From contig JABZGO010000079.1 of NCBI GenBank assembly GCA_015259305.1, positions 1 to 7,594 on the forward strand: a stretch of 7,594 nt of DNA. Direction: 5' to 3'. The notes below the pieces were generated by a model that saw only the letters and a list, made by a program, of their open reading frames with translations, was not told the origin of the DNA and made no database searches. Made by a program: the position numbers and the translations under genes. Of the stretch, positions 6,402-7,594 are shown in pieces. Source of the stretch: Alloprevotella tannerae. GTDB lineage: Bacteria; Bacteroidota; Bacteroidia; Bacteroidales; Bacteroidaceae. Each line of letters begins with the position of its first letter. The first letter of the stretch is position 1.

Positions 6402-7052
6402 TCAGCCCAGCAAAGCGCTAAAGGAAGAATAGGTGAATTGATTGAAGTCGGGGATCACCACGTCGCAGAGGGGCGCAATGCGCTCCGGGGCATTTTCTGT
6501 CGACAAACCAACCACTTTAGCCCCACTATCGCGCCCGGCTTGCAGTCCGCTGAGTGAGTCCTCAAAGACCACACACGCTTGGGGCGCTAAACCGAAATAG
6601 TCGGCCGCAGCTATGTAGCAGTCGGGCGCGGGTTTTGAGCGACGCGTATCCTCTGCCGTAAAAATATGTGTGAATAAGGATTGAAAATCAGGCAATGCGG
6701 CATAAAGAGAGGCCATTTTCTCTTCGTTTGAACTCGTCACGCAGGCCGTAGGTATACCCTGTTGCTGCAACGCGCGTATAAAGGCTACAACGCCCTCTAC
6801 ATAGGGAAACTGCATGTGGGCTTCAAAATGCTTAAGGCGGGCTTTTATCTCTGCTTGAAGCGCTTCATCGCCGGGAAAATAGCAATTAAAGATATTGATA
6901 AGCGTGTTGCCCTTAATCTCTTTCGCGAAATTTGCCCGCGAGGGTAGAAATTCGCGTCCGATAGTCGTCCAAAACGCCGTATATTGCGGCTCTGTATTGA
7001 CAATAACTCCATCGCAATCAAACAGAGCTGCTGTTTTCAGACTTGTAACCAT
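6402..7052 (-). CDS. HAD-superfamily hydrolase, beta-phosphoglucomutase/phosphatase-like
   Basis: This 216-residue protein is a HAD subfamily IA enzyme of the beta-phosphoglucomutase/DOG phosphatase type. All four HAD motifs are visible: FDCDG (11-15) with nucleophile D12 and acid/base D14, VTSS (105-108), the lysine of RSKPAP (K140), and FEDS with the magnesium ligands E164 and D165. The cap domain lies between about residues 18 and 85. It probably dephosphorylates a small phosphosugar or similar metabolite, or isomerises a sugar phosphate; the substrate cannot be told. The start is placed at ATG 7052 because the operon promoter (-7 box 7077-7084) lies inside the longer frame that begins at 7142, and because MVTSLKTAALFDCDG is the usual N-terminus for the fold. 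It is the first gene of the five-gene operon. Confidence 0.92.
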   Translation of the reverse strand: MVTSLKTAALFDCDGVIVNTEPQYTAFWTTIGREFLPSRANFAKEIKGNTLINIFNCYFPGDEALQAEIKARLKHFEAHMQFPYVEGVVAFIRALQQQGIPTACVTSSNEEKMASLYAALPDFQSLFTHIFTAEDTRRSKPAPDCYIAAADYFGLAPQACVVFEDSLSGLQAGRDSGAKVVGLSTENAPERIAPLCDVVIPDFNQFTYSSFSALLG

Positions 7053-7076
7053 ATTGTATTCGTCTTGAATATGCTG

Positions 7077-7107
7077 CAAAAGTACGACTAACTTTCTAAG
7101 TTGCAAA
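7077..7107 (-). promoter_or_regulatory. Bacteroidota-type promoter of the HAD-panB-MFS-ispE-EFR1 operon
   Basis: On the minus strand, TTTG (7104-7107) is followed after exactly 19 nt by TACTTTTG (7077-7084). This matches the Bacteroidota primary-sigma consensus TTTG-N19-21-TAnnTTTG in both boxes and spacing. Transcription should start near 7070, leaving a leader of about 18 nt before the HAD ATG at 7052. It rules against the longer HAD frame starting at 7142. No operator or riboswitch is evident between promoter and start. Confidence 0.85.
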
Positions 7108-7150
7108 GAATAGTTAAGCCTTCTGTTCGCTACCGGCAGCATATAGGCTC

Positions 7151-7162
7151 ATAAGCGCTTAT
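7151..7162. repeat. Perfect 12-bp palindrome ATAAGCGCTTAT
   Basis: The palindrome is centred about 50-75 bp upstream of the operon -33 and -7 boxes. Flanking CTCA and TGAG extend it imperfectly. AAGCGCTTAT recurs at 7303-7312. It could be a dimeric regulator site, but a 12-bp palindrome can also arise by chance. Confidence 0.35.
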
Positions 7163-7426
7163 TTTGAGAACTACGATGCACATTATTGACAGCTCAAATC
7201 TCAGAGATTGTGCTCATCGTCCTCGCTTGCAACCAAACGAAGCCGAACGCTCGAAGCGGTGATGGCAAAAGCTGCAAGCAATAGTTCTGTTTCCCGACCG
7301 AAAAGCGCTTATCCTTTTGTCTTTTGGCTCACATCCGGACGCTTTAGAAGCATTTACCTACCGAGAAGTACGCACCTTAGTCAGCACCCGCTACTGAATG
7401 AGCATCAAGTGCTTTGGAGTATGCCG

Positions 7427-7514
7427 TTTGCGCTCGTGATAAAAAACCTTTGTGCTCACGAGAACAAACCTTTGCGCTCACGACGTGAAGCCTTTTTTCT
7501 CACGATAAAAAACG
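7427..7514. repeat. Tandem array of four 22-bp units with core CTC(GT/AC)GA (right copy)
   Basis: Units lie at 7427-7448, 7449-7470, 7471-7492 and 7493-7514. Their core octamers CTCGTGAT, CTCACGAG, CTCACGAC and CTCACGAT are centred at 7436.5, 7458.5, 7480.5 and 7502.5, exactly 22 bp apart. The first three units begin TTTG, the first two end AAACC and the third ends AAGCC, so the unit is best described as TTTGCG, core, A-rich tail, CC. The 18-mer at 7429-7446 is identical to 1142-1159 in the left array. CTCACGATAAAAA (7499-7511) is the reverse complement of 1097-1109. The array belongs to the same family as the left one. There are no unique spacers, so it is not a CRISPR. Confidence 0.85.
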
Positions 7515-7594
7515 TGCGACTTACGTGCTTTATGCGTGGAAAGCCGATGGGGATAAATCTAAATAGCAGACAATAACTCTGCAAGAGAGAGACT

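Larger units (their letters stand above)
7108..7594. other. Long non-coding region upstream of the operon
   Basis: About 490 bp upstream of the operon promoter holds no recognisable gene on either strand. It includes the right 22-bp array (7427-7514) and a perfect 12-bp palindrome, ATAAGCGCTTAT (7151-7162), whose last ten bases recur at 7303-7312. The plus-strand open frame from 7208 to 7576 runs straight through the repeats, shows no domain and has a Ser/Arg-rich low-quality composition. I see no tRNA, and no complete promoter pointing right. The neighbouring gene lies beyond the window edge. Confidence 0.6.

Noticed and set aside
7053..7142. Longer N-terminus for the HAD protein starting at 7142
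   Set aside because: The extension contains the -33 and -7 boxes of the operon promoter, and its translation adds 30 residues before the normal HAD start.
7208..7576. 122-residue plus-strand open frame near the right edge
   Set aside because: The second half is simply translated 22-bp repeats, the rest is low-quality Ser/Arg-rich sequence, and no promoter or family match is visible.

Overview
The window looks like a chromosomal segment from a Bacteroidota species, most likely a Porphyromonas-like or other Bacteroidales organism. Three things point there. The promoter in front of the main operon has the Bacteroidota form (TTTG, 19 nt, TACTTTTG). There is a surface-type protein with a fibronectin III repeat and a C-terminal domain common in that phylum. 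The genes lack clear Shine-Dalgarno sites. The genus is inferred from general character only, not from a search.

Layout from left to right. Bases 2-1036 (+) are the 3' end of a large, probably exported FN3-domain protein. Bases 1037-1351 are intergenic and hold a tandem array with a strict 22-bp period, then a terminator-like hairpin serving the minus strand. Every later gene is on the minus strand. In transcription order, right to left, they are: a HAD-family sugar-phosphate hydrolase or mutase (6402-7052), panB (5553-6371), an MFS transporter (4394-5572), ispE (3556-4383), an EFR1-type flavodoxin/ferredoxin protein (2810-3559), a candidate 26-residue small ORF (2571-2651), and a MalY/PatB-type PLP enzyme (1352-2539). 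Bases 7108-7594 are non-coding and carry a second 22-bp array.

The first five minus-strand genes form a tight operon. Their junctions are a 30-nt gap, a 20-nt overlap, a 10-nt gap and a 4-nt ATGA overlap, and a strong promoter lies at 7077-7107. The set combines the first committed step of pantothenate/CoA synthesis (PanB), the kinase step of the MEP isoprenoid pathway (IspE), a membrane carrier, a phosphatase-like HAD protein and an electron-transfer protein. This reads as a housekeeping operon rather than one dedicated pathway. The patB-like gene is separated from it by 270 bp and probably has its own promoter and leader, which contains the small ORF.

The least explained signals are the two 22-bp-period arrays, which share an exact 18-mer although they lie 6.3 kb apart, and the short basic ORF with possible RNA structure just upstream of the patB-like gene. 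No mobile element, CRISPR array, tRNA or rRNA was seen.
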